From: Prevotellaceae bacterium
GTDB lineage: Bacteria > Bacteroidota > Bacteroidia > Bacteroidales > Bacteroidaceae
Length of the DNA: 36,144 bases
Direction: 5' to 3'
Assembly: GCA_028723525.1 (NCBI GenBank)
Contig: JAQYET010000120.1
Coordinates: forward strand, 1 to 36,144
Below the pieces are notes generated by a model. It made no database searches, had not been told where the DNA came from, and saw nothing but the letters and a program-made list of their open reading frames with translations. Position 1 is the stretch's first letter. Each line of letters starts with the position of its first letter. Positions 20,234 to 29,323 of the stretch are shown here, in pieces. A program made the position numbers and the translations under genes.

Positions 20234-22606
20234 TTAGAAAGGATAGCCAACGGCGAAGTTAATCGACTGCATGTCTCCGAATTTTCGCATGTTGAAATAG
20301 CCCCTGTTCCCTGTGTTGTAAGGAGCGTGCAGGGCGAAGCCCCAATCCACTCTAAGGACGAGGAATTCAAGGTCGTAGCGCAATCCTAAGCCCGTTCCCA
20401 CGGCAATGTCGCGCGGGAACTTGGCTATCTTGAAGCGTTCGTCGTCGTCGTTATATCCGTTTATGTTCCACACGTTGCCTGCATCGAGGAACACAGCCCC
20501 GTTGAGGTTTCCGAAGAGGTTGAAGCGATATTCCAGATTGGCGAGCAGTTTCAGGTCGCCTGTCTGCAAGAGATAGGCAAGGTCGCCTTTGTCAGGCTGC
20601 ATGCGTCCCGGTCCGATGCTTCTAACGGTGAATGCCCTTATGGAGTTAGCCCCTCCCACGAAGAACTGTTCGCTGAACGGCGGATACTCGTTGTTACCGA
20701 AACTCCATATCACTCCGGCATTGAGATGCGCCACGAGCGATGACTTCTCGCCCACTCTCCAGCGTTTGACGAAGTCGGTGTTGATTTTGACGAACTGCGC
20801 ATAAGGATTGTTGAACATCTCTTTCCCCGTGGTGCTCCACTTCTTTCCCGTAGCCATAAATCCCAATGAGACGAGGTTTCCTGCCTCCGATATGGTTGTC
20901 TCCCATGCTATCGGGTTCCGTGTCCCGCGCGCGCCGGCATAACTATAGGTGTAGGAAATCTTCATTATGAAGCGGTCGTCGAGAGCCTGCATGAGGTATG
21001 GGCTTGCGCTTACTATGGAGTCGAAGAGGTGGGTCATGCTGTTCTTGAACTGATAGACCACCGTTAGTGGCGAGAAGCTGTGGGATGACGTCGGCGAAGA
21101 CTGCCAACGGTAAGTCAGTTCGCCCGAAGCGGTGTGCATGCGGAAGTAGTCGGAGCGGCTCTCTATGTCAAATCCCATTTTCACCACGGTGGAAGGCACG
21201 GCATAATACTGCCTCCGCCTGCGTTGCTGTTCCCTGCGCCTGCGGTTCAATGCCCTGCGCTGGCTGTTGAAAAGGTTGAACGGCGTAACTAATCGCGGGA
21301 AGGTGAGCGAGGCATCCAGCCCCACCTTGTATGTCGCCATGTCGGAATAGTCAACGAGTCGCTTCTTGGTGCTCCACTCATAGAGTCCGTGCATGTTCAC
21401 GTCGAACGTCTCTCCCCCTCGGAAAGCGTTGCGTTTCTTCAGTCCGAGCACCAGTTCGGGTCCCATTCTGCCTGTTGTTCTGCCCTTGATTCCGGTCTCT
21501 GCGTAGAAGTCATATTTCTTGTCGAAGAGGCACGCGATGTCTAAGTCGAGCGTGTCGCAGGCGGGCGAGCTGTCGCGCGGGGTGAAAGTGAAGTTCACCA
21601 TACTGAAAAGTCCGGAGGCAGTGATGGCGTTCTCTGCCTCGGCGAGGTCGTCGTAGCTGAAGAGTTGCCCCTGCCTCATCTTCATTCCTTTTGTAATCGC
21701 GGATGCTCTCACCGGTGTCCGTCTTCCGCTGAAGCGCAGTGTGAAGCGTCGTCGCTCCACGGAGTCGGTCGGTACGTCTGTGATGCGGCGTCTGAAAGTC
21801 AGTTTGATGCGTCCCAGATACCACTTATGCCGCGCCCTTTCGGGGATGTTGTCGGCAAGCCTGAAGCGCAGTTGCACCTTTCCCGGCACCATGAGCGTGT
21901 CGGCAAGATAAGAGGCGTAAGAGGGTTGGTAGAAGTAGTAGCCGTTGTTTCGGAACAGTTGCGAGATGCGCGTGCGCTCGGCGTCGAGAGCCGCGACGCT
22001 GAATGGCGACCCCCTGCGCACCAACGCCTCGCCTGCCGTGAGCCTTATGAGGCTGTCGCCCACCTCGGGGAAGCCCACATAGGCAACGGAGTCGATGGTG
22101 AAAAGGCGGTTCGGTTCCACGTCATACCTCACCTTGCCCTTCTTCGGATTGTCCTGTGTAATCTCCTTGTATTCCACTTTTCCGTGGAAATATCCCCTGT
22201 TGCGCAGCACGCTCTGTGCCACCGTTGCCCTCAACGGCGCGTTTACGTCGCTCATCAGCACCGGGTGTTTCCCGAAAGTGCGCCCTATCCACTTCCCGAT
22301 TTTCCCTTCTGCGCCGGCGAAAGCGTTCCACACCCACAGCCCCACGGGGAACGGCGAGCGCACCGACGAACTTCCGAACAACGCCCCGTTAGGTTGGCAC
22401 GCCAGCGCAGCCTCCACCTCCTCCTGCGTCTCGGTGAAGTGGGTGCCACGCTCGTAGTTGTTGTAGGCTATTTTGTCAATTCCCACATACAGTTGTTCGC
22501 CTTCGGGCAGCGCGCTCGTTGTGGAGCACGACGCCAATACCGCGATGCAGCACATCATCACGGCAGCCACTGTTGCAACGGGGTTATTGTTTCTGATTGT
22601 CTTCAT
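20234..22606 (-). CDS. tamL: TamL-type lipidated Omp85/TamA homologue
   Basis: The protein has 790 aa. ATG 22606 opens a lipoprotein signal peptide (MKTIRNNNP...CIAVLASC, lipobox LASC), so the mature protein begins with an acylated Cys. POTRA-like repeats follow (e.g. LRNRGYFHGKVEY, and NNGYYFYQPSYASYLADT), then an Omp85-type barrel with TGLGLRYDLEFLVLRVDWG near the end and a terminal aromatic FAVGYPF suited to BAM recognition. In Bacteroidetes the TamA partner of TamB is such a lipoprotein, TamL. The first bases overlap the end of tamB by 23 bases, which supports a TamL-TamB envelope transport pair. An in-frame ATG at 22639 would extend the N-terminus and bury the signal peptide. Confidence 0.88.
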   Translation of the reverse strand: MKTIRNNNPVATVAAVMMCCIAVLASCSTTSALPEGEQLYVGIDKIAYNNYERGTHFTETQEEVEAALACQPNGALFGSSSVRSPFPVGLWVWNAFAGAEGKIGKWIGRTFGKHPVLMSDVNAPLRATVAQSVLRNRGYFHGKVEYKEITQDNPKKGKVRYDVEPNRLFTIDSVAYVGFPEVGDSLIRLTAGEALVRRGSPFSVAALDAERTRISQLFRNNGYYFYQPSYASYLADTLMVPGKVQLRFRLADNIPERARHKWYLGRIKLTFRRRITDVPTDSVERRRFTLRFSGRRTPVRASAITKGMKMRQGQLFSYDDLAEAENAITASGLFSMVNFTFTPRDSSPACDTLDLDIACLFDKKYDFYAETGIKGRTTGRMGPELVLGLKKRNAFRGGETFDVNMHGLYEWSTKKRLVDYSDMATYKVGLDASLTFPRLVTPFNLFNSQRRALNRRRREQQRRRRQYYAVPSTVVKMGFDIESRSDYFRMHTASGELTYRWQSSPTSSHSFSPLTVVYQFKNSMTHLFDSIVSASPYLMQALDDRFIMKISYTYSYAGARGTRNPIAWETTISEAGNLVSLGFMATGKKWSTTGKEMFNNPYAQFVKINTDFVKRWRVGEKSSLVAHLNAGVIWSFGNNEYPPFSEQFFVGGANSIRAFTVRSIGPGRMQPDKGDLAYLLQTGDLKLLANLEYRFNLFGNLNGAVFLDAGNVWNINGYNDDDERFKIAKFPRDIAVGTGLGLRYDLEFLVLRVDWGFALHAPYNTGNRGYFNMRKFGDMQSINFAVGYPF

Positions 22607-25600
22607 ATACCTTATTATTAAGAGAGTCTCGCGAGGCATTGTCCGGAGTGCCCGTTTTGCGCAGCCTGCTCAGGTCGAGCTGGTCTGTGGCAGTCTCCCT
22701 GCGGAATAGTTCGGAGAAGTGATTCACCTTTCGCCGCCATATAAATCCTACCCCATACTCGCTGTTCTCCCCCTCGAGCCAGTCGTATGCCCCATGCCTG
22801 TAGAACATCTTGAGATATTTGTTTGAGGTCTGGCTCATGCGATATTCCAGCGTAACGTTGTCGAAGAACGCTTGGTCACGGTCTGTCATGTCGGAGCTTG
22901 TGGAAATCTTTCCGCCCACCACCACTCGCAGGCGGTTGTTCCAGAAGCGTTTTGCGAAGCGGAAACTATAGTCGGTGTGCATCGCTCCGGAGGCGTCGAA
23001 GGCATTGTCGAAGCCAATGCTGAAGTCGAGAGTGCGCAGTGCGTTGCCCGCAATGTTGTTTATTCCGCTCTGTAGGAACGAGCTGAGAGCGTTGTTCATG
23101 TTGAGTGCCGATGTGTTTCCGTCGGCGATATACATTCCCGTGGTGAGCATTGCCACTGCCAGTTTTCCCTGTTCCTCCTCGCTCATCATGTTGAGGTCGT
23201 TCTGCACAGCCATGTCCTCCGGTGCCGAAATGACGAACTGCAGCCCCATGTCCCTTAGCGTCTTGCTTATCACCACGCCGCACTCGAAATCCACACTGCG
23301 GCTCTCGCCGTTGATGCTGACGCTCGATTTTGTGCGCTCCGTGGCAGTGATGTTGAGCCTCGGGTTCATCGGGTCGCCTGTGAACTCGATGTAGCTGCCG
23401 TCTGTTATGGTGAATGTCTTCAGCGGAATCACGGGCATTGAATATTTCATCTCGCCGTTGTTGAGCGTATATCTCCCGCGTATCCTGAAGTCTTCGGAGG
23501 GCGAATAGCGCAGTCGGAGCGAGCCGTCGCCCATGAGGTCAACGAAGTTAGAGTGGTCGGTGTTGAGATAGCACACCACTCTTGCCGCCCTGTCCACGTT
23601 GATCGTGAAGTCCATATTGAAGCCCATTGCCGGCGTATGATTTACGGCAGTCTGCGTGGTGTCGGCGAAGTCGGTGAAGCGCACGAGTTCGTCCATGCGA
23701 TAGTCGGAACTAAGGGGCGAGTCGCGCAGCACATACGAGAGGTCTGTTGTTCCCAGCACATCCATTCTTCCGCGCATTGTGAGGTCGTTGAGCGAGCCCT
23801 GTAGCGATGCTATCAGGTCAACGTAAGCCTTTCCGAATGCCTCGCTGCGGCGCGTCTCCTTGGCGTTGACGAGCTGGAAGTTCTGCGCTGCCATGCGTAT
23901 GTTCATCGTAATGTCGTCGAGATTTGAGAAATCCACTTCGCCGTTCACCACCAGCGGCGTGTTGTTGGCAGCCCGGAGATTGAAGTCATGGAAGCCCACC
24001 TTGCTTCCGACGACGTTGAGCGGCGTGCTGTCAAACTGCATTCGCATGCCGTAGGGTTCGCTCACGAGCCACGCATTGTTCAGCGTGAGCGAGCCGTCAA
24101 CCTGCGGTCGGGTGAGTGTTCCGCGCAGCGACAGGTTGCCGTCTGCCTCCCCCTCGAAGGCAATCAGCCTGTCGGGTATCATTCCGTTGAGCACACTCAT
24201 GGGCATTTTCTCCATTGTCATCGTGGCGTCGAGATACCCGTTGCCTTCCGAGCGATAAGTTCCGATGACCGTAGCCACCTGTTTTTCATCGCTGTAAACG
24301 ATTCCATCGACATAGTGCGAGCCGTCGTCTTTGGGCATATAGACGAACTCCGTTCCGAGATTTCCTATGCTGCTGCCCTCGTAGGTCATGCCGGTGACAC
24401 TCATGATGGAGCCGACCGAGATGTCGGAGGGGGTCTGTATGAAGTGATAATCGCCGTTTACGGTTCCCGACATGCGCGGCATATAGGGCACCACGGCAAC
24501 GATGTCTTCAATCTTTAGGCGGCTGATGGACAGCGTAAGGTCCTGAAGAGCGTCGGTGTTGTCGTCATCGGAGTACAGTTGCACGTCAACGCCGTCGTCG
24601 GAGCTCATGCGCAGGCGTGCCGAGAGCCGCCTGTCGTTGCCCATGAAGATGTAGTTGTCTTGGTTTATGCTGAAATGTTTGTAGCCTATGACGGGGTTGT
24701 CGGTAAACATCCGCATGCGTATTCCGCCCTGTTCCATCTCTGCCACCGCTCCGAGGCTTACTCCGAGGGAGTCGCGTTGGTCGAAGTATCGCAGGTTGAT
24801 AGCCAGTCCTCGCTCCACCAGTCTGCCGTCGAAGAGGGCGTTGAAGACGTACTGCGGATTTCGCCTGTTGTTGCGCACCTGCCCGTTGAAGAAGAAGCCG
24901 CCGGTGTCGGAGTGCAGTTTCAGTCGCACGGTGTCGAGTAGCATGCTGTCGGCGAGCAGCCGTTGTATCTCCATATCGCCGTTCAGTCCCGACTGTGGAG
25001 ATGAGACGAGGTTCATCTTGGCAGAGCCGAAAGAATAGCCGAACCTCCGGAGCATGTGGCTCAGGAAGTTGTCGCTGCCCGAGTTCAGGTTCAGGCTCGC
25101 CGTGGGCAGTTTCTCCCGCAGCGCGTTTCGGTTGATAATCTTCGCGTCGAAGTCGGCTTTTGCCTGTGCCATGAGAGCGTCTAAGCGTTTGATGAGCACC
25201 TTATGCCCCCCTGCGGCGTCGAAGTTGATGTTGAAGTCGCCGTTGGTTGCGCTGAAGTGGGTCGTGTCGGGGCGCATGATGAGGTCGAGGCTGATGTCGT
25301 CGGGGAAAAATCCGCTTTCGCCTTCACGCAGCATGAGGTCTGCCACTGTTCCGCGTAGCGTGTGCGACTGGTCGAGGTCTGACGTCACGTCGAGGTGTGT
25401 GCAGAATGAGGCGGTAAGCGGCGAGGAGGCAAGTTTCAGCCGGTGGAAGTCGATGTGTGCGATGTCTGCCCCTATCGTTGCCGAGATTTGCTTGCCTGCG
25501 AGCAGTGCATCAAGCCGGATGTTGCCCTTTATCAGCGGGTTGTTGCTGTTGATGTCGGCAATGGCATGCCCGTTGCCAAGGGTCACTTTCGCGCCCATTC

Positions 25601-27248
25601 CGCTGAGGTCGTAGCCTGCGTAGGCAAATTTTGTCACCGCAACGTCGGCGTCTATACCGGTTCGTGGCGAGCGTATGTCGGTTCCGGCACCTTTCACGTC
25701 AACCTTTCCGCTGAACGCTCCCGGTCCTTGGCGTGGCATGAAGTGCCCGATGTTGAGGTTTGAGGCAGTGAGATTGGCTGTGTATGTGAGGTTTCCGGCG
25801 GTGTTGACGTCGGCAGTTCCGGCGAGCGTTCCTCCGGCTTCGGTGGCACGGAAGGAGGCTCTGTAGCGTTGTCCGTCGATGTTGAACCTGCCCGTAATGC
25901 CTATTCCGCGCGGAATGGTGATGCCGTCGAGCGTGCCGGGGGGCAGGGCTGCGGTGGCAAAGGATAGGTCGTGGGTCTGCGCCGTGGCAGTGAGGGCAGC
26001 GCGGAGGCGGGCAGGGTCGGCGAGGTTGTCAATCGTTCCGCGGGCGTTGAGGTGGAAAGCCGTGGGGAGGTCTGCCACGAGTCCGGCAACCACCACCCGC
26101 CTCATATTGCCCGACAGCACGGTGTTTATCTTCAACGGGCGTGCGGGCCACTTGCGGCGCAGCGGTTCGGGGAGGTCGGCAAGGAACAGCATGAGGTCTT
26201 GCTTGCCGAGGAAGCCGTTGGCAGTCAGGTGCATCTTGCCCGGCGCGGTGTAGCTGAAGGTATTTCTGTCCATTACGAAGTGCACATCCATTTCCGACTC
26301 CGAGGTAACGAGGTTTGTGCCTGTGAGATATATTTTCCCGGCGTCGAGACCTAAGCGGGAGGTGAGCGAGCGCACGTCGAGACCGCTCTTTTCGCGGAAC
26401 GACGAGCGGCTTATCCTGACGTCGATTTTCGGGTCGCAGAAGTCGAAAGAGTCGGCATCGAGAACGAGTTCGGAGAGTTGCAGGTGTGAGAAATCAAGCC
26501 CCGGAGAGCGCGGTTCGAAGTTGTTGTCGAAGGCGATGCCTCCCCCCCGCCAGCGCAGATGGTCGATGTGGTAGCGAGACCGGTGGAAATCCATGCTCGT
26601 GCCTGCCGCCGATGCGTTGTCGAAAGCCAGCCGCACAGACAATGTGTCGCCGGGCATGTGGAGGGCGAGTCGGGTTTTGCTGAGGTGCAGGCGGTCTATG
26701 TTCACCTTCCACAGGTTGTCGGCGGCGGTGGTGTCTTCGGGCACTGTGTCGGCAAGTTGGATGTCGATGTCGGCACCGGAAATGAGTGCGCTGTCCACCC
26801 TGACGGTCTTTCCGGTGAGGTCTATGCCGTGGCTTTCGAGGTTAAGGCTTTCGAGAGAGCCCACTATGCGTGCCGACTTTATGAGTCCGTCGGTGTTCAC
26901 TTTCACCTCCGAGAAGTGCAGTGCGTCTATCTCCACCCTGCTTTCGAGCAGCGGCAGCAGTCTTACATCTACCGTGAGGTGGCGGGCGTCGGCGATGGTG
27001 TCATTCAGGTTGGGTATGGAGTCGTTGGGTTTCTCGACGTGCAGCCCGGTTATGCTCAGGTCGAGAGGGAAGGCTATGCCCACCCGCTCTATCCTTATGT
27101 CCATGCCGGTTTGCCGTGAGGCGTAGGCAGCAACCCTCCTCACCGCCCAGTTTTGGAACGGAGGGAGATAGACAAGAACGACAAATGCGACAACCGTCAT
27201 CAGTATTGCGAGGAGCAGGATGGCGGTTCGCTTCAGGAACTTCTTCAT
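22584..27248 (-). CDS. tamB: TamB-like inner-membrane/periplasmic bridge protein (DUF490)
   Basis: The protein has 1554 aa. ATG 27248 gives MKKFLKRTAILLLAILMTVV, an N-terminal membrane anchor (about 8-32); an in-frame ATG at 27326 would add 26 residues ahead of it. After LPPFQNWAVRRVAAYASRQ, a very long beta-rich region with AsmA/TamB-like repeats follows. The C-terminal DUF490/TamB domain is near 1200-1500 (e.g. GEMKYSMPVIPLKTFTITDG, then MNPRLNITATERT, then NDLNMMSEEEQGKLAVAML). TamB-type proteins form hydrophobic grooves spanning the periplasm and carry lipids or help outer-membrane protein assembly. The length is in the usual range. It is followed by tamL with a 23-base overlap, so the two are translationally coupled. 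Confidence 0.92.
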   Translation of the reverse strand: MKKFLKRTAILLLAILMTVVAFVVLVYLPPFQNWAVRRVAAYASRQTGMDIRIERVGIAFPLDLSITGLHVEKPNDSIPNLNDTIADARHLTVDVRLLPLLESRVEIDALHFSEVKVNTDGLIKSARIVGSLESLNLESHGIDLTGKTVRVDSALISGADIDIQLADTVPEDTTAADNLWKVNIDRLHLSKTRLALHMPGDTLSVRLAFDNASAAGTSMDFHRSRYHIDHLRWRGGGIAFDNNFEPRSPGLDFSHLQLSELVLDADSFDFCDPKIDVRISRSSFREKSGLDVRSLTSRLGLDAGKIYLTGTNLVTSESEMDVHFVMDRNTFSYTAPGKMHLTANGFLGKQDLMLFLADLPEPLRRKWPARPLKINTVLSGNMRRVVVAGLVADLPTAFHLNARGTIDNLADPARLRAALTATAQTHDLSFATAALPPGTLDGITIPRGIGITGRFNIDGQRYRASFRATEAGGTLAGTADVNTAGNLTYTANLTASNLNIGHFMPRQGPGAFSGKVDVKGAGTDIRSPRTGIDADVAVTKFAYAGYDLSGMGAKVTLGNGHAIADINSNNPLIKGNIRLDALLAGKQISATIGADIAHIDFHRLKLASSPLTASFCTHLDVTSDLDQSHTLRGTVADLMLREGESGFFPDDISLDLIMRPDTTHFSATNGDFNINFDAAGGHKVLIKRLDALMAQAKADFDAKIINRNALREKLPTASLNLNSGSDNFLSHMLRRFGYSFGSAKMNLVSSPQSGLNGDMEIQRLLADSMLLDTVRLKLHSDTGGFFFNGQVRNNRRNPQYVFNALFDGRLVERGLAINLRYFDQRDSLGVSLGAVAEMEQGGIRMRMFTDNPVIGYKHFSINQDNYIFMGNDRRLSARLRMSSDDGVDVQLYSDDDNTDALQDLTLSISRLKIEDIVAVVPYMPRMSGTVNGDYHFIQTPSDISVGSIMSVTGMTYEGSSIGNLGTEFVYMPKDDGSHYVDGIVYSDEKQVATVIGTYRSEGNGYLDATMTMEKMPMSVLNGMIPDRLIAFEGEADGNLSLRGTLTRPQVDGSLTLNNAWLVSEPYGMRMQFDSTPLNVVGSKVGFHDFNLRAANNTPLVVNGEVDFSNLDDITMNIRMAAQNFQLVNAKETRRSEAFGKAYVDLIASLQGSLNDLTMRGRMDVLGTTDLSYVLRDSPLSSDYRMDELVRFTDFADTTQTAVNHTPAMGFNMDFTINVDRAARVVCYLNTDHSNFVDLMGDGSLRLRYSPSEDFRIRGRYTLNNGEMKYSMPVIPLKTFTITDGSYIEFTGDPMNPRLNITATERTKSSVSINGESRSVDFECGVVISKTLRDMGLQFVISAPEDMAVQNDLNMMSEEEQGKLAVAMLTTGMYIADGNTSALNMNNALSSFLQSGINNIAGNALRTLDFSIGFDNAFDASGAMHTDYSFRFAKRFWNNRLRVVVGGKISTSSDMTDRDQAFFDNVTLEYRMSQTSNKYLKMFYRHGAYDWLEGENSEYGVGFIWRRKVNHFSELFRRETATDQLDLSRLRKTGTPDNASRDSLNNKVYEDNQKQ

Positions 27249-27750
27249 ACCTCTACTGTCACTAACACTCTTGCCGCCAACCGTAACGGCAACCCTGCGT
27301 GTGTGAAACAGACTGCAAATTAACAAAAAACATTTCAGATAAACGAATAAAAGGGCATAAAAAACGATGCGAGAGATGAGTTATCGCAAATAGCTTGGTG
27401 CCTGATGCCCGACCAATTTCGGCGGAATTGCAAAGTAAAATCGCCGATTTTGATAACCAATTTCGCCGATTTTACTCTGCAATTCCGCCGATTTTGTTTT
27501 CCATAACATTCCATCCTATCCCATAATATATAATGAAGCATGAGAAAAAAGCATGAAATACGATTATCTGCTTGGGGACACCAATGCTTGCTGATATAAA
27601 CGTAAATTGCTGTAAATTATGTGCCGGTTCGGTTAAAAAAACATAATGGTATGCAACATTATTTGCTTTTGTTCGTCATATTAACGACTTTTGTCGCTTG
27701 AATGCCGCTGTTTAGTGCGGAATAGTATTAACCATAAAATGAAGTAAGTG
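27249..27750. other. Divergent intergenic region tamB/ompA-like
   Basis: This 502-base region separates tamB (minus) and the OmpA-family gene (plus). It contains repeat array 3 and AT-rich sequence. A near-match to a -7 box for tamB (TTAATTTG on the minus strand at 27311-27318) is the only promoter-like element I see. No convincing gene or RNA was found. Confidence 0.6.
27412..27505. repeat. 22-bp CGCCGATTTT repeat array, copy 3
   Basis: Four units at 22-base spacing: CCAATTTCGGCGGAATTG, TAAAATCGCCGATTTTG, CCAATTTCGCCGATTTTAC and CAATTCCGCCGATTTTG. It is followed 39 bases later by TGAAGCATGAGAAAA, similar to TGAAGCATAATAAAA after array 2. Confidence 0.8.
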
Positions 27751-28590
27751 ATGAAAAAAAGTATCTTAGCGATGACTCTCTTTGCAGGCGTGCTTGTAAT
27801 GAGCGGATGTGCCAGCAAGAAAGATTTGGAGAATTGCAGACTTGAGAACAAAGACCTGACAAGCAACTTGCAGACCACCAAGGAACAACTGGCAGCGTCG
27901 AATGCGCGTGCAACTTCGCTCGAAGAACAGTTGCGTCAGTCACAGAATGCTTACCAACTGTTGCAGCAGTCGCTCGACAAGAGCCTTTCGAACGCAAGCC
28001 AGAACAATGTCAGCATAGAAAAACTGGTTGACCAAATCAACGAGTCGAACCAGTATATACGCCATTTGGTGGAAGTGAAGTCTAAGAGCGACTCTCTCAA
28101 CATGGTGCTCACGAACAATCTCACGCGCTCGCTCACCAAGGACGAGTTGAGAGAGGTTGACGTGCAAGTGCTCAAAGGGGTGGTTTATATCTCGCTTGCC
28201 GACAACATGCTCTATAAGAGCGGTTCTTACGAAATCAACGACCGCGCTGCCGAAACGCTGTCGAAAATCGCAAAGATTATCACAGACTATAAGGACTACG
28301 ACGTGCTCGTGGAGGGTAACACCGACAATGTGCCCATCTCTCGCGAGAACATACGCAACAACTGGGACCTCTCCTGTCTGCGCGCATCAAGCGTGGTGCA
28401 GTATCTGCAGACCCGATACGGCGTTGACCCCAAGCGTCTCACTGCCGGCGGACGCGGCGAATATAATCCTATCGCTACCAACAACAACGAGGTGGGCAAG
28501 CAGCGCAACCGTCGCACGCAAATCATAATCACGCCGAAGCTCGACCAGTTCATGGATCTTATAGACAAGGCTCCGGAAGCTGAAGAGTAA
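27751..28590 (+). CDS. OmpA-family peptidoglycan-associated lipoprotein with coiled coil
   Basis: The protein has 279 aa. The signal peptide MKKSILAMTLFAGVLVMSGC ends in a lipobox Cys at position 20; GTG at 27748 directly before the ATG is less likely. Residues ~25-110 are Gln/Asn/Leu-rich with heptad character, predicted as coiled coil. The C-terminal half (about 150-268) is an OmpA/MotB peptidoglycan-binding domain: VEGNTDNVPI, NNWDLSCLRASSVVQYL, and GRGEYNPIATN followed by NRRTQIII. It should tether the outer membrane to the cell wall. It is monocistronic and is followed by the MITE-like element. It is not a beta-barrel OmpA porin, since the N-terminal barrel is replaced by the coiled coil. 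Confidence 0.9.
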   Translation: MKKSILAMTLFAGVLVMSGCASKKDLENCRLENKDLTSNLQTTKEQLAASNARATSLEEQLRQSQNAYQLLQQSLDKSLSNASQNNVSIEKLVDQINESNQYIRHLVEVKSKSDSLNMVLTNNLTRSLTKDELREVDVQVLKGVVYISLADNMLYKSGSYEINDRAAETLSKIAKIITDYKDYDVLVEGNTDNVPISRENIRNNWDLSCLRASSVVQYLQTRYGVDPKRLTAGGRGEYNPIATNNNEVGKQRNRRTQIIITPKLDQFMDLIDKAPEAEE

Positions 28591-28626
28591 CGCCATAGAG
28601 CGGAACCGAAATAAAACAAAGATAAA

Positions 28627-28819
28627 CCCCAATCGGTCGTTAGAACACTTAATGACCTATATTTTGTTAATTGTATCGTTCCACGACTGCTTTCGTCCGC
28701 TTGCCTGCATCTTATCAGCCATATTATCTTGACGTAGCCCGCTACGCCTTCGATAATATGCCGGATAATCTTCTCGACAATCGAACATAATCAGTATGCG
28801 GTCTAATGACCGATTAGGG
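28627..28819. mobile_element. MITE-like element, 193 bp
   Basis: The ends CCCCAATCGGTCGTTAG (28627-28643) and CTAATGACCGATTAGGG (28803-28819) are inverted repeats matching at 15 of 17 positions. The left end also contains its own palindrome (GGTCGTTA...TAATGACC). Internally, CATATTATC, then CGTAGCCCGCTACG, then GATAATATG form a nested hairpin (stems of 9 and 6 bp). There is no transposase. The same end sequence follows cls (17327) and patB (35911), the latter next to an IS remnant. Confidence 0.65.
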
Positions 28820-28821
28820 AT

Positions 28822-28883
28822 AAAGGCGATGACCTGCGCCACATATTTGACTATCAAATGAGTGGGCACAGGTCATCGCCTTT
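28822..28883. terminator. Long hairpin between convergent genes
   Basis: AAAGGCGATGACCTG (28822-28836) pairs perfectly with CAGGTCATCGCCTTT (28869-28883). Inside it, CCAC/GTGG and ATTTGA/TCAAAT extend the stem, with small internal loops. The stability is high but neither flank has a strong T run (TTTATCC on the minus strand, TTTGCTG on the plus strand). It may end transcription of the 71-aa lipoprotein gene or form a stable 3' end. Confidence 0.65.
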
Positions 28884-28974
28884 GCTGTTATTCTCTATGA
28901 ACAGCCGCTTTTCTGTGTGTGTCTCCGAACCTTTTTATCGCCTTCCACCTTTCTTCGCAGACCTCTTATCCCGG

Positions 28975-29190
28975 CTATTCGTTTTTTTCTTCTGTTATAG
29001 TTGCTACGCTGTCCGAGTCTTGGTTGTTCAACTCGTTAATCCTATCATTCATTTCACTCTCTGTCATGTTTGGACCGCCGTACATCGTTTTGCATCTGCT
29101 CCCCATTCCACTGCTACAGGCATTGAAGCCGAACGGGGAGATTGCGAAGGTGCATATCAAACCGATGATTGAATAGAATTTCCTTTTCAT
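28975..29190 (-). CDS. 71-aa lipoprotein, candidate partner of the neighbouring radical SAM enzyme
   Basis: The protein begins MKRKFYSIIGLICTFAISPF, then GFNAC with a lipobox-like FNAC (Cys 25). A short mature part follows (CSSGMGSRCKTMYGGPNM) and an acidic tail ending TITEEKNE. Bacteroidales carry a recognised radical SAM/lipoprotein pairing (the TIGR04133/TIGR04134 type, recalled from knowledge) in which the lipoprotein has a short motif of the kind CxMYGxP just after the lipidated Cys. CKTMYGGPNM here resembles that motif, while the usual C-terminal beta domain is missing. The gene lies 133 bases downstream of the radical SAM gene on the same strand with its own promoter. The ATG at 29190 is preferred to a TTG at 29196. 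The coding call is supported by the signal peptide and promoter; the substrate role is inference. Confidence 0.7.
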   Translation of the reverse strand: MKRKFYSIIGLICTFAISPFGFNACSSGMGSRCKTMYGGPNMTESEMNDRINELNNQDSDSVATITEEKNE

Positions 29191-29222
29191 AAGCAAATGA
29201 TTTTGTGTTTATTAAGCAGATG

Positions 29223-29253
29223 CAAATATAATGTTTTTCCTTTTAATGGCAAT
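29223..29253 (-). promoter_or_regulatory. Promoter of the 71-aa lipoprotein gene
   Basis: On the minus strand: ATTG (29253-29250), 19 bases, then TATATTTG (29230-29223), matching the -33/-7 Bacteroidetes promoter. The leader would be about 29 bases. It lies between the radical SAM stop and the lipoprotein start, so the small gene can be expressed separately and more strongly. Confidence 0.7.
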
Positions 29254-29323
29254 GGACAAACTGTTTTTTTTACTTTTTTAAACCCTCTTAAAGTTCTTAA
29301 AATGTGTCATTTTGCAACACTGT

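Larger units (their letters stand above)
28591..28974. other. Convergent intergenic region with MITE-like element and long hairpin
   Basis: These 384 bases between the convergent OmpA-family and lipoprotein genes hold a 193-bp repeat element with terminal inverted repeats (28627-28819) and a 62-base hairpin (28822-28883). The rest, 28884-28974, shows nothing identifiable. Confidence 0.75.

Noticed and set aside
27249..27326. Upstream in-frame start for TamB
   Set aside because: It would place 26 polar residues ahead of the MKKFLKRTAILLLAIL membrane anchor.
27412..27505. CRISPR array
   Set aside because: The repeated cores are short (about 10-16 bases), recur every 22 bases, differ in orientation and have no spacers of regular unique sequence; no cas genes are present.
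27335..27541. Small minus-strand open frame across repeat array 3, and a similar one at 11434-11697
   Set aside because: Both translate the CGCCGATTTT repeat (KIGDF...QFRRFWS-like) and have no start signals. They are repeat-derived.
28657..28869. 70-aa open frame on the minus strand across the MITE-like element
   Set aside because: It lies over the repeat element and hairpin, contains no domain, and its reading is explained by the repeat. No promoter or signal peptide supports it.
28858..29172. 104-aa open frame on the plus strand
   Set aside because: It is antisense to the 71-aa lipoprotein gene, which has a signal peptide and a good promoter. The plus-strand product shows low-complexity aromatic composition.
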